From Solenopsis invicta (taxonomy: Eukaryota; Arthropoda; Insecta; Hymenoptera; Formicidae), in NCBI RefSeq assembly GCF_016802725.1, contig NC_052670.1, forward strand, positions 11,924,141-11,988,140: a stretch of 64,000 nt of DNA, written 5' to 3'. Made by a program: the position numbers and the translations under genes. The notes beneath the pieces are model-generated. The model worked only from the letters and a program-made list of their open reading frames with translations, was not told the origin of the DNA and did no database searches. Below are positions 36,601-48,245 of the stretch, in pieces (positions within the stretch are counted from its first letter, which is position 1; each line of letters starts with the position of its first letter).

Positions 36601-36864
36601 TTTGTTTATATTTCGATATGTTTAATCTATAATGTATGATTAAGTAAATATACATAACACATGTTGTATTTTACATTTATGCAAAATAAAATATGACAAT
36701 TTTATTTTTACCAGTATTTCCTTCGTAATGTTTTCTTTTTTCCCTAATTATTATTAATATTAACTATTACCGACAGATACCTAAATATTACCGACAGATA
36801 TTGCTTAGTAGCAAGTAGTTCCATTTTACTTGAGGTGGTCCAGCGAGGACGCCACTAACGCTGG

Positions 36865-37327
36865 CTTCATCGAAATACACGGGAGATTGGAAGCCCTGGA
36901 TACCTTCTTCTTCTTCTTTTTAAATTGGCACCCGTCCCCAGTGTTTAGGGCAGGGACGATTTGGCCATTGCAGAAAGTTGTATGGGAAACAAAAGGCTTA
37001 AATAGGAATACAGAATATGATTGAACAAAAAGTAAGGAGGATTGCGTCAGCAATCCTAACCGCGCTTTTTCACTCTATTACAAACACGCTTACTGGTACA
37101 CGGCCAACCAGCGACTATCGGGAACGATACCGACTTGGTGTAATACCGCGCGCACCGACGAGAGGCCATTGAAGACCGCTGATCTTACAGAAGTTGGTGT
37201 AGTGACTCGAAAAATTCGTTGCACGCTAACGCCCTCTCAGTAATATTGCGGCTGCAGTAGGAAACATTACAATGTAAAGAATTGGTACAACGGTAATACA
37301 TCGACGAGATTATTTTTTCGGGAAATA
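36865..37327. other. Spacer without recognised features
   Basis: Between two inverted-end elements. I see only short open frames and a CTT-type run near 36905. Confidence 0.5.
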
Positions 37328-38370
37328 TTAAGGCGATGCTGGAGATACTGACTGAACGCTATTATTTTTAATTTCAGTAAACTTTTTATTGAATTTACAC
37401 AATCATAAATCCTTCTCTACAATTAAAGTATTGACAAAAACATAATACGCTGGCTACAATTTGACACAAAAAACGGAAAAAATTTGCAAAACTATGTGCT
37501 TCTGTAGTAGTCTTGTGACAATATACAGGGTGTCCCAGACCAATGTATAAATATTACTACGATAAGGTAGAAGGGATCAAGATAAATCAAAAATAACAGT
37601 TTGCGATATTAGCAATTTTTGTGTAATAAAATATTAAAGTCAGCCAAATAAGAGCACGCGGAGAGGCAAACAGTTGGTCGCCTGAGCCGTAAGACCGCCC
37701 GGCTCGACACGGTGCGGTGCCAAGCTATCCTTTCTCTCGCCGCGCGCCACTTACCGTCGCCTACAATCGGGCCGCAATGGGCGGTCCTACGGCTCAGACG
37801 AGCGACCGCTTGTCTCTCCGCGCGCTCTTATTCGGCTGACCTTAATATTTTATTACTCAAAAATTATTGCAAATATCGTAAAATGGTATTAGACTTTTTC
37901 ATTTATCTCGATCCCTTCTACCTCATCGTGATAATTTTTATACATTGGTCTGGGACACCCTGTATATTGCGTATAAAAGTTTTAGACTTTGTACCTACAA
38001 AATAACCATCCAGCGTATTGTGAATTACACGTAAGATTGTTAGTGTGTTTTCAAAACAATCCTAGAAGCTTTAGTATAAAAGATATTTCTAATCAAAAAT
38101 ATCGTGTTTATGTGTGCGTGCAGAATCGATGTGAGAATCGGTGAAGAGTGAGACTGAATGAGACAGAGCACTAGTTTAATTCCTCGATGTTGCACTAGAA
38201 GCGCTAAAGTTAAAAGAACAAAGAAAGATGAGTGCGTTTGACAAAGAGCGCTAGCCTATTCCCCTTACTCTTTGCCTCACGCGCGACCCAAGGTTCGTAG
38301 AAAAAAAATCTGCAACAATCTGAAGTACCGACGTCGAGTGAGTTTCACCGTCAGTCCAGCATCGCCTTAA
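37328..38370. mobile_element. TTAA-flanked element with inverted ends, hosting a nested MITE
   Basis: TTAAGGCGATGCTGGA at the left and its reverse complement TCCAGCATCGCCTTAA at the right. The TTAA on both sides fits a piggyBac-type target, but TTAA is a palindrome and could simply be part of the repeat. No transposase. The matched ends are short, about 16 bp. Confidence 0.45.
37526..37962. mobile_element. MITE, CAGGGTGTCCCAGA ends, TA target
   Basis: The terminal inverted repeats begin CAGGGTGTCCCAGACCAATG, extend with minor changes for much of the element, and are flanked by TA on both sides, as for Tc1/mariner insertions. The core is GC-richer and has no transposase. Confidence 0.9.
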
Positions 38371-38864
38371 AGACGTCTGTGTAGAGCCATGGATTAAGGT
38401 AAAAGTCCCCATTACGGAACACCTGGGTAATCGTGTCCCTCACATGGAACAATATTAAATAAATCAAAATAAAAAATAATTATGATGAGCTTTGATGAAT
38501 ATAAAAATTTTATCAATATTTACAAGTATTATTGCTTAAAAAAAATGTGCAACAATATTGTTTTGTAATAATTAGAATTAACAAAAAATACTTGATTGTG
38601 TCTGTCTCGAAAATCGTGCGAATCGGTGATTATTCCAATCGGAACTGATTTTACTTACTCATTAAGAGTTTCAACTATTTTTATACATTTAAATGGTTTT
38701 GAATATTCGGAAATAACTTAACTTGCAGCTCTTGGTTCATAGAATCGAATTATTTCATGTGTTTTTTTACCTGAAACAGTTTTTTATAAAATAAACTACT
38801 GTTTCATAAGAGGTACATAAAATTGGCTGTAGTATTTATGGAACGATCCGGAGAGGTGTTCCAA
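38371..38864. other. Spacer without recognised features
   Basis: AT-rich sequence between the TTAA element and the CCCTGATAGCACA end. Nothing supported. Confidence 0.5.
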
Positions 38865-39483
38865 CCCTGATAGCACATAAAGTTTCAGTTATGTTGCAGG
38901 GATGTTTCAATGTCTCAATTGTATATCATTACATTTGTAATGTCTCTGAGACCATTTTTTTTGAAATATCATAATTAGGATATTTCTGCAAGCATCTTGA
39001 TTAAAACCTTACATTTGAAAGGTTTTTGCAATGTAATATTTTGCAACATTGCAAATGTAACTTTCAAAGAGATTTCTGAAATGTCTCAACTGATAAATGC
39101 GCGCGCATATCATATATTATTGCAAAATCAAGCCGTACTGCGCTGCGATCTACCGCGCGCGTGATCGATGCCTATAACCTAAAATCTTGTAAACGTTGAA
39201 CTGCATTGAACAAATATATTTTATTTGCGTTTTGACGTGCGGCGGGATTAAGTGTTAAGTGCGTGTGTGCAACCATTCGAAATAAGGCAAGACAAAGTCT
39301 TTTTGGATACAAAAGAATCACGCTCACTGGTACGCGGTCATAAAAAAAAGGTGGATATAGGATTGGCGAAAGAAGATCCTTCTTAGTGGTGAGACATTGT
39401 TTCAATGTTATCTTTTATTATTATTTCCTTTTGCACGATTCTTAAATACACAGAAAAATATATTTTAAACAATTATTTTATAG

Positions 39484-40160
39484 GCGAGGAGCAGTTTTGA
39501 GAGCAAAAGCATATGTTATGCGTTTATGATTATGTATCTAATCTAATGTGTCTGTATGAGTGCCCTGAATTAATTGAACCTTGGGGTAATGAATTTGAAG
39601 CTTTGTATACCAGGTATTGATATGTATTTCGAATATTATTGAAAATTACACTACTGGAGCTTATATAATTTATGAAAAAAATATATTTCTCTGTCATATT
39701 TAGATATGAAAAAAAAAACAGGTTCTCTCATCTGTATTGTACGTCTCGAAGACAAATTAAAGCCAGAGAGTTGATGAGGCTTTTCATTATTCAAATACAA
39801 TTCAAAACAGGAGTGCCATATATAGTTTTTAAAGATCATTGTAATCGCACATCAAACCATCAGAATCTGAGCACAAAGCTATAAACAAACTCAACGTCCA
39901 AATTTTTGAGACTTTATTATGGCACTCTAGAAGCAAGTTGTGAAATAATTATCGAGAAAGGTCCTTATGAGTCATATGAAGGCAGTCCAGTTAGTAAAGG
40001 TGTATGTATCTAAGATAAATATTTTTTAATTATCTATTAATTGTTAGGAATTATTTACATCTGGAACATGTAAAATTCTTTTTGTACATTTTCTAGTACG
40101 ACATGTGGAATGTGAAACCAACAAATTTATGGAATTTTGGATATTTTGAAGGTAAAAATT
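39484..40160 (+). pseudogene. RnrL: Ribonucleotide reductase large subunit fragment, part 1
   Basis: Exon-like pieces match the class I ribonucleoside-diphosphate reductase large chain: LMCLYECPELIEPWGNEF with a donor at 39613; IKARELMRLF, then TGVPYIVFKDHCNRTSN and HQNLSTK; LEASCEIIIEKGPYESYEG then SPVSKG; and, after a cttttag-type acceptor, YDMWNVKPTNLWNF. Intact members reduce NDPs to dNDPs. Here an internal deletion joins distant parts, a frame change follows QIFETL and stops interrupt. Retained introns show it is not a processed copy. It is cut at 40160 by a solo LTR and resumes at 41191. Confidence 0.85.
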
Positions 40161-41190
40161 TGTAATTTACCGACTTTCCGCGCGCGGATCAGCTCGTCGG
40201 ATTCCCGGCGCGAGGCCGCGGAAATGGTTCGACGCGGGAGAAAGGAAGGTCGGCGGAACGGCTTTGAATAATTCGAAGCGAGTTTTGAGTTCAAATGCAG
40301 CTTATACAATTATATTTCTTATCTACTATTTACACGGTTGCGCTATTTACATATATACATACAATACGGTGAGGTAGGCGCGTCTCGGCGTTAGCCCGCA
40401 CGGGAGCGTATAGACGCGGGGGGGGATGCGGTCCCCGCGGTCTGCGTGTCGTGCTCCGGCGACGCGGTAGGCGTGGCCTACGGTACCGTTCACGGTTCTG
40501 GCCGGTGAGACGCGATCGCTTTGGGCGGATCGGATTCCCGCACGGTATCGCGGTTTCGCGACGGGGATCGTCGCAGGCAGGTTGGACGCGCGACACCCTG
40601 TCAAGTACCTTGACCCGGGACCCCGAACACGGCGGTCGCGGTTTTGGTGGGTGTCGCGGGGAGAGGAGGGCAGCCTCTGGGTTACCGGAGGTCGGCTCTT
40701 GGACCGAGACTCGTGGTCCTCGGTTCGCGGAGGCTGGTGGCTATTGAAAGGAGTTGCGTCGAAGGCGGAGTATCCTCTCGCCGCGGCCAAGCACTCTTCG
40801 ACCGGGTTTTCCGACTTCAGGAGCAGGATATTGCCGACGCAGCGGATCGGGTTCGGGAAGCTGGTCGGTGGTAGAGTTCCCGTTTCTCGTCGCGGTGGCC
40901 CTATTTATACCGAGCGACTCCGCTCGCCTCCGTTATCTTTCTCGGCGCTTGACGGCGGAGTCGTCGGGGAAGGGAGGACCGCGTGTTCTCCGAGTCCGAG
41001 AGCGCGTGCGCGCCGACTCAGCGCGTGCGATGGCTCGGCGCGTTTCTTCTGGCGATGTCTATCGCCAGGCGGTATCGCGGTCTTGGATTGTTTAAAAGTG
41101 GGTGCCCACGGCACCCCCGGTTATGGCCCGGCGGCCTTTTCGGCTGCTGTTTGCCGTGGCGATGCTTTTGCTATGGGGTGCATCGTCACA
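40161..41190 (-). mobile_element. Solo LTR, GC-rich, inside the RNR fragment
   Basis: Begins TGTAATTTAC and ends CATCGTCACA (a TG...CA LTR on either strand), with the 4-bp duplication AATT at 40157-40160 and 41191-41194. On the minus strand TATAAATAGGG appears early and an AT-rich tail with AATATAATT late, so minus is the likely sense. No internal region remains. The long open frames here are GC artefacts. Confidence 0.85.
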
Positions 41191-41275
41191 AATTGCTAAA
41201 CGGAGTGCGCAATTCTTTGTCGGATAGCTTCAGTTCATTTTTCTTCAGTTTATTTTCTCCTGAACTCTATTGTGA
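41191..41275 (+). pseudogene. RnrL: Ribonucleotide reductase fragment, part 2
   Basis: Directly after the solo LTR the RNR sequence resumes: KIAK, then in another frame NGVRNSLS, which corresponds to the conserved GVRNSL block after YDMWN. Homology fades after about 41260. Confidence 0.65.
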
Positions 41276-41319
41276 GTACTACAATGATCACTTAAAAAAA
41301 TTATCTATATTAAAGAACG

Positions 41320-41745
41320 GAAAGATATGCATAAACTTTTGCATGGTAAAATAAATATTTTTATATGATAAAAATGGTACCGTTATTTCTAATAAGTATA
41401 ATAATGTATAGTATAACAAAATTATTTTACCAATTATACAAGTTATGTTGGTTTAAAGTTTTGCAAGCGAATACAATTTTTTCAATTTCGGCCCTGCAGT
41501 GTGGCTAACTTCCGACTCTCATTTTAAAATCAGATGCCAACATGTTACACATCAATCGCTAAAGTGCGGTCGAAACTAAAAAGGAAGTATTTGCTTTTAA
41601 AACTTTACACTGACATAACTTGTATAATTTGTAAAATTATTTTAATATATCGTACATCATTATATATTCTCTCTCATTAGAAAGAATTCTACAACTTTTA
41701 TCATATAAAAATATTCACTATACCATATAAATTCCTCATTATAAA
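41320..41745. repeat. Fold-back repeat
   Basis: AATTATACAAGTTATGT and AATATTTTTATATGATAAAA on the left recur inverted at 41600-41745. The centre lies near 41530. No ORF. Confidence 0.75.
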
Positions 41746-42731
41746 GTCAGATGGTGGTCTCGAGCTCTCAATTTCAAGCTTTCCAAATGTTTAAGTAACT
41801 TTCATATTATAGAAATAATATTGTAAGCAACAATTTAAAATTAAATTGCGCGCCCTCAGTATAGTGTCTCACAAGGGGTTTCCCTTAGTAACAGCGAGCG
41901 GTCCAAGTCTCTAACAGATGGCGAATGTGGCGTACGGCAGGATCGAGGACGATCGTGCCGCGTGGCGACTGACGATTATTGTTGCATCAGTATTATATGA
42001 ATTAAGACTAAATAAATTGTGAGTTACCACGAGGAAGGATTCTCATAAGAATACGCAGAATAGATTAAATATTTTGTTAATGCATTGACTCATACACTGA
42101 CTGCGATAAAATGATGTGAACACATATTTCTCTGTCTTCCATATTACACATTTATAGAAAAGATAGAGAAAATGTCGTTTACATTGTCTTTTATCAGTTT
42201 TACCCATTTCATAAATGACATTTCGCAAAAAAAAACATGATTTGAAGCAAGTGTTGTTTAACGCTTTTTATTATTTTGGCACTGCATTGACGATGAGTTC
42301 AAAGACATCACGTATATTTTTATTTAAAAGTAACCTGTTCAATATGAAAATATGCAGTACTATAATTTTTTTATATACAAATTTTTGAAGTTGGACAAAA
42401 TTTTTTATTTATTTAAAAATTGAACGATTTATTCTAAAATTAATTAAACTAAATAATTGAAGTATAAACGTATTTATTTTTCTCATTTTTTCAATTTGTC
42501 ATTACTCTGGATTTTTATTGTTACAATTTTTTTTAAAGTAACAACTTATGTTATATCGTTCCAGGTCTTTATTGTTCTATACAGAGAGTCGATTGAAAGG
42601 AGAACAAAAAGTTGACATTTATTGAAACCAAATTTATTATAAATCTATTGGTACTAGTATACAGCATTTGCCGTTTGTGCGTGCCAGAAAAATTTCTCGG
42701 AAAAGCGTATGTATAATCACATATTTTCTTA

Positions 42732-44911
42732 ATGGATAAAAAACGGAAAAGATTTTCATGTTACTCTCAAAGACATATTCGAAGATTGATTGCACAAAAT
42801 ACTGCTATAGATGTAGATAGTAATATAGTCGAACCAACACCAGGTTGTTCTTATGTATCTTCCACTGAAAAAAAAATTTCAGGCAAAATATTTCAAAATC
42901 AAAATGATAATACAATTCCAAAATCAAGTACCGATTCTGATAGTGACGATGATAATTTTGACAATAATGTTAACTTTAATATTGTTAATAATATAGATTC
43001 AACAGAAAATATCGATGATGTACGTTTATCTGACGAAGTTGAAGATTATTTACAGTCAACAAGTGAAGTTGAAGAGTTTGAGTCAGAAAGTGAATCGGCA
43101 AATGAAATTGATAATGCAAATGTACAAAATTATAATGATTTTAAAAAAGATTTGTGTCATTGGTTTATAAATGATCGTATATCGCATAAATCTGTACGCA
43201 ATTTATTGGTTATTTTACGGAAACGTACAGGTTTGCCATTTCCTAAAGATCCGCGGACTTTGCTAAATACTCCCAGAAATGTCGAATATATTCCTGCAGA
43301 AATGAAGTATTATCATTTTGGTTTTAAGAAAGCTCTTACGAAAATGCTGCGAGAACATGTTCATCAAGTTGGTCCCACTAATATTCTTAAAGTTTTTATA
43401 AATATTGATGGATTACCGATTACGAAATCTGGTAATGCTTCTTTGTGGCCTATATTATGTTCGAATTCTGTTACGAAATCGGTATATATTGTTGAGGCAT
43501 ACTATGGCGAAGCAAAACCTGCAAATAATAATCTCTTCTTGCAACAATTTGTCGATGAAGCAATTTTAGTAATAAATAATCCATCAATTAATGATGACGG
43601 ACAAAGAGTTGAAATTAAGATCCATGGGTTAATATGTGACGCCCCAGCTAAGTCTTTTATTTTAAATATTAAAAACCATAATGGATATAATAGTTGTACG
43701 AAGTGCACTATTCAAGGAAAGTACATTAACGGACGAGTATGTTTTCCTACAGAAAATTTTGCTTTAAGAACTGACGAAGATTTTAGAAATTATAAGTATG
43801 ATCATCAGATAGGAGAAACAATATTAAACAGTATTCCTAATTTTAAACCTGTAACAGACGTACCGCTGGATTATATGCATTTAGTGTGTTTAGGAGTTGT
43901 CAAAAAACTAATTTTACTTTGGCATATTGGACCAATTCAGTGAAACTTTCAAATTATATGAAACAAATGATATCAGACGCATTAATTAATTTACGAAACA
44001 CAGTGCCTTCTGAGTATCATCGAAGACCGAGATCTTTGAAAGATTTTAGACTATGGAAGGCAACTGAATTTCGCTAATTCCTTTTATATACTGGTCCGGT
44101 CGTACTAAAAAATATTTTAAGAAAATAAATTTATTTAAATTTTTTAAGTTTACATGTTGCAATGACTATTCTTACAAGCCCAATTCTTTCAAAACATATT
44201 GTTAATGTAGACTATGCGCAAAGTTTATTAGAATATATTGTTAATTTATTTACTCAAATTTATGGTGAGCAATACGTTTCTCATAATATTCACAATTTGT
44301 TACATATTTGTACAGACGTTAAAAAGTATGGTTCTGTAGATGAGTTTAGTGCATTTCCGTTTGAAAATCACATGACATATATTAAAACACTGATTCGTAA
44401 ACCAGATAAACCTCTTCAGCAATTAGTAAAACGGTACGCCGAAATAGAAATGTTGGGTTTTAAGACCTTAAATTCCATTAACTGTTATAATAACATGAGT
44501 TTCAAAAAATCTCACAAAGCCGGACCTCTCATAGACGGATATAATGTTGTTTCTCAATTCAAAATACTTCAGACTAATTCATACTCAATTCACTGCGCTA
44601 ATCAACAAAATAATTGTATACTTTTAGAAAATGGAAATGTAATTTTAGTTTTAAATTTTGTAAAATCTGAAGATTCTAAAAAATTAATTATTAGTAAAAA
44701 ATTAAAACGTATTAAAAATCTGTACTTGGTACCTTGCGAATCAAGTACATTTAATATACAAATTGTGACTGAAGAGAATCGCATACGTGTATGGCCATGC
44801 GAAAAAATTCAAGCTAAAATGTGGAAAATGCTTTATAAAAATAATTTAAGTATTGTGTTTCCTATCATACACACATTTATTGTATTTAAAATTTATTGTA
44901 TTAATTTTTAA
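42732..44911 (+). pseudogene. tnp2/KDZ-like DNA transposase, broken
   Basis: An acidic, Asn/Asp-rich N-terminus is followed by the transposase core: VFINIDGLPITKSG near residue 225 (first catalytic-type Asp), WPILCSN, KSFILNIKNHNGYNSCTKC with a Cys pair, then DYMHLVCLGVVKK. After a frame change near 43925 it goes on as EYHRRPRSLKDFRLWKATEF and, after TAA stops at about 44075 and 44128, as YGSVDEFSAFPFENHM and KPDKPLQQLVKRYAE. This arrangement is that of the tnp2/KDZ-like transposases common in ant, aphid and Hydra genomes. The stop after KATEF replaces an expected Gln. Mobilisation by this copy is unlikely. Confidence 0.75.
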
Positions 44912-45061
44912 AAAATTTTTAAAAAATCTGACTTTACATTTCTTTAATATAAAATATGCTCATAGTAAATTGTTAAATAATGTAGCTAGGATAAAATCTA
45001 ATATAATAATGTAGCTAGGATAACATCTAATATAATATTTAAAATATAATGGATTTCAATT

Positions 45062-45250
45062 AATTCTACAAATACTTGATAATTAATAATATATACGAAA
45101 ATTACGATAATATTATAGTTTCATTACATACATTAAAAAACGACAATTCTAAAGCTTCTTTTTTATTTTATTTCCTTTTTTCATTTACTTATTTACTTTC
45201 ATTAACTTTATTTATCTTTTCCTTTTATTTTCTACTATTATTATACCAGA
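45062..45250 (+). repeat. Direct repeat, copy A
   Basis: TTCTACAAATACTTGATAAT through AATTCTAAAGCTTCTTTTTT and the following TTTATCTTT-rich tract recur in the same order at 48048-48245. Confidence 0.7.
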
Positions 45251-45418
45251 TAATTTAAATTAATGTTAAATTAATTTTTTTTAGTTGCTCATATTAAATT
45301 GCTGTAGCAAGATTCCGACAAGAAAATCCGAAATCAATTACGTAATACGTTTTGTATAGAAAAATGTATTCATTTATTTTAATTAGTTTTTAGGATATTT
45401 ATAGGATATTTATCAAAA

Positions 45419-46959
45419 ATGTCGGAATTTACAATTGCACTTTTTGATGACGGACTCCAATTGGTTCCTTCATCGTGGATTTTTAATGATAATACAATGT
45501 GTCACTGGCCGTCTTATATGAGCGAACAGAAAATTCGGAAAACAATTATCGCAAAAACCAGTCCTGATTGCACCTGGACTACTCATAAAATTCTGCGCAT
45601 TTTTGGAACGTCAAGTGAGTAAATTTATTTTGCGACAACTTTAATTTACGTCAATAAATAGCATATTAATATAATAAAATGTTGCGATTTTATACATTGT
45701 ATTCTCAATTAATTTTTGCAGGTACATATGAGTCAGGAATTGAAAAAGTAAAACTTGCCCAAAAATATTCCGACTTGGATACTTCCGACATCGACATTTC
45801 ACGTCACAAACGTACAGCACGCAAAAAAAAAGACATTAAAAAATGATAATTTTGTATATCCTTCGTCAGGTTCTGACGACAGCGATCAAAACAATAACAC
45901 TGTTCCTAAAAAAGAAGTGACTGAGAAAATAAGAACATTTGCAACACCACCGCCGCCGTTGCCGAAATCATTTATTGCTAATGAACCAACAAACACAAAA
46001 GTAACACAAAACAAAGATCTGCAAAGCGAAGAACTTTTTTCTAAAAAAAATATGAACAAAGAGTCCTCATCTACTTTGTTAGCCACTCGAGACACTACAA
46101 ACATAAAAGTAATACAAAACGAAGATCTACGAAGTGATGAACTCTTTTGTAAAAAAAATATGAACAAAGAGTCCTCATCCACTTTAGTAGACACTCCAGG
46201 CAAAAGTTAATACTATACAAAATTATATATTTCATATATTATATTAACACTAACAAAATTACTTATTTTTTATAGTACGATAGCAATTATTATGTATGTA
46301 TTCAAAAATATTTCTACTTTTTCTAGATATTCAGCTGCAATGAAATATTGAGACGATTAAACCAAATATTGGCAAAATTAAATTCAATAGATGATCGTCT
46401 CTGCAAAGTAGAAGAAAATCAAAGTATTACCCAAAAGAATAAAGAAATATCAGTTTTGCAAGAACTTGTAACTCTACCTTTAAAAACTAACGAGGAATTA
46501 CAAAACATGGAGAAGGACCTCGAAAATCAAGATTTTTTCGAACAAATGGTAAATATTTTTCCAACATATTTCTTTAAATGTACACCCAGCATCATTGATT
46601 CTGGTAAAATTTTTCAAACTGAGAAGTAATAAATTATAATTTTTCTAGGCAATTTTATTTAATAGAATCGGAGGACGTGACAGTCACGAATTGATTATAA
46701 ACATTTTAAAAAGATCAATCGCAAATGAGTTAGCAATACAATACAGCTGGGCCGGAAAATTAAAGAAAATGGGATTTAAGGATCTGCTGCTTTCGAAATG
46801 TATTATGCGTAAGTTTCGAGATATTAAATTATTTTTAGAGAGAGAGAGTTTATTAATACAATATTAAAAATATAAATATGATTAATAAATATGTTAATAG
46901 GAGCTGTGCGTATTACGGACGATAAAGTAACTGACAAAGACATGATACAAAACATCTAA
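45419..46959 (+). pseudogene. DUF4806-domain companion gene of the transposon, five exons
   Basis: Exons 45419-45614, 45722 to about 46205, 46327-46548, 46649-46808 and 46901-46959. Phases match at every junction except the exon 2/3 border, where the broken frame hides it. The N-terminus (FDDGLQLVPSSWI, CHWPSYMS, SPDCTWTTHKILRIFGT) is the short domain usual for this class. The C-terminus is DUF4806: LPLKTNEELQNMEKDLEN, FNRIGGRDSHELI, ANELAIQYSWAG, MRAVRITDDKVTDKD. DUF4806 proteins often accompany such transposases; their role is unknown. Exon 2 has a frame change at a nine-A run (45833-45841) and a tandem duplication of about 100 bp (LFSKKNMNKESSSTL, LFCKKNMNKESSSTL). The TAA at 46957 falls earlier than in longer relatives. 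Confidence 0.7.
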
Positions 46960-47157
46960 ATGGCTCGTACAAGCCACATTAAGATATGAACGCAGCCTCG
47001 AACCAAAAAAAACGTAAGTTTTTTCGAAATTGGATTAAATTAATAAATTTTTGAAAGATATTGAACAATATAATGTTAATTTTCTACAAATTTGCTGTAT
47101 AATTGGATTTATTAATAACTTAATATAAAAACGGAGTTTATACACAAAAAATCGGCC

Positions 47158-47161
<4 letters not shown>

Positions 47162-47200
<39 letters not shown>
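47162..47200 (+). repeat. TA microsatellite
   Basis: A pure TA run; a second, longer one lies at about 47712-47766. Between and around them (46960-48000) I see only AT-rich DNA without genes. Confidence 0.95.
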
Positions 47201-47205
<5 letters not shown>

Positions 47206-47710
47206 TCAACCAAATATAAAACTAAAATATATATCAACGTCAAAGTTAACTTAATAATTTAATTTTTTTTTAGTCGATCGTGCTTTTTGATCAATGAAAT
47301 AATGAACCGTTTATTTTACATTGCATTTTTAAATGTTACTTAAGTAACAATGAAACTTTTATAATACTTAATAACATATTCATACAAAACACATTATATA
47401 GATACTATATACATTTTTATATGGTAGTGTTTAAATTTTAATTGGTTCAACATCTTTCATCACCATCTTTCGCCGAAAGCGGAGTCGACTTATATATGGA
47501 AAAAAAATGATAACATTAACTATATAGTTATAATACATTTATATATATTTTTAAAGGCCGATGTTCGATCTAGAAGTAAAGTGAATATATGAGAAAATTA
47601 AATACTGAATCTTTAATTATTTCATTTTAGAAATACAAAGTTATTCAACTTTGTATTTTTCTCATTTGCTTCAATTTTTTACTATCAAGTCTTTTGAACA
47701 AATAATAAAT

Positions 47711-47773
<63 letters not shown>

Positions 47774-48002
47774 ATATTTATATGCTATCAATAATTTTAA
47801 TATATTTTATTATTTCATTTTTAGTAAATATCAGAATGAGACGGCAAATGACGACAAATAATATATTTAACTTATATATATATTTTATATATATTTCTTT
47901 TTAATTATAAATGAGGTAAGCAATATGCGACCATTCTGCAATAGCGTAGTTGTAAAATATTGCAAGGCACAGTTACAAGTCCATTTTTATTAACGAAAAT
48001 AG

Positions 48003-48094
48003 AATAGTATCGTAACTTCCTTATATATTATCAATTATTTGTAGAATTAATTCTACAAATAATTGATAATATATAAGGAAGTTACGATAATATT
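48003..48094. repeat. Perfect-centre palindrome, 46-bp arms
   Basis: The arms meet without a spacer at GAATT|AATTC and have one mismatch in 46 pairs. The right arm continues into the direct repeat at 48048-48245. Confidence 0.9.
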
Positions 48095-48245
48095 ACATTT
48101 TGATAACGTACATAACGTACATAAAAAAAACCACAATTCTAAAGCTTCTTTTTTATTTTATTTACTTTATTTAATTATTTTCTTTTACTAACTTCATTTA
48201 TCTTTCCTTTTTATTTACTACTGTCAATATTATTTACTATCACAT
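48048..48245 (+). repeat. Direct repeat, copy B
   Basis: Second copy of the 45062-45250 sequence, with small insertions (CGTACATAACGTACAT). Confidence 0.7.

Larger units (their letters stand above)
34760..36864. mobile_element. Non-autonomous element with inverted ends carrying a Nup62 fragment
   Basis: The left end CAGCGTTTGTGGCGTCCTCG and the reverse complement of the right end CAGCGTTAGTGGCGTCCTCG match, followed by CTGGACCACC and, further in, AAGCAATATCTGTCGGTAA on both sides. No transposase lies between. Inside are a host-gene fragment, a GC/CA microsatellite and a nested fold-back. The superfamily is not assigned and no clear target duplication was seen. Confidence 0.6.

Noticed and set aside
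40347..41199. Several long GC-rich open frames on both strands
   Set aside because: They lie inside a 1030-bp solo LTR with TG...CA ends and an AATT duplication; no domain and no splice signals.
45076..45258. 60-residue Phe/Leu-rich frame
   Set aside because: Arises from a T-rich repeat that recurs at 48048 without the frame.
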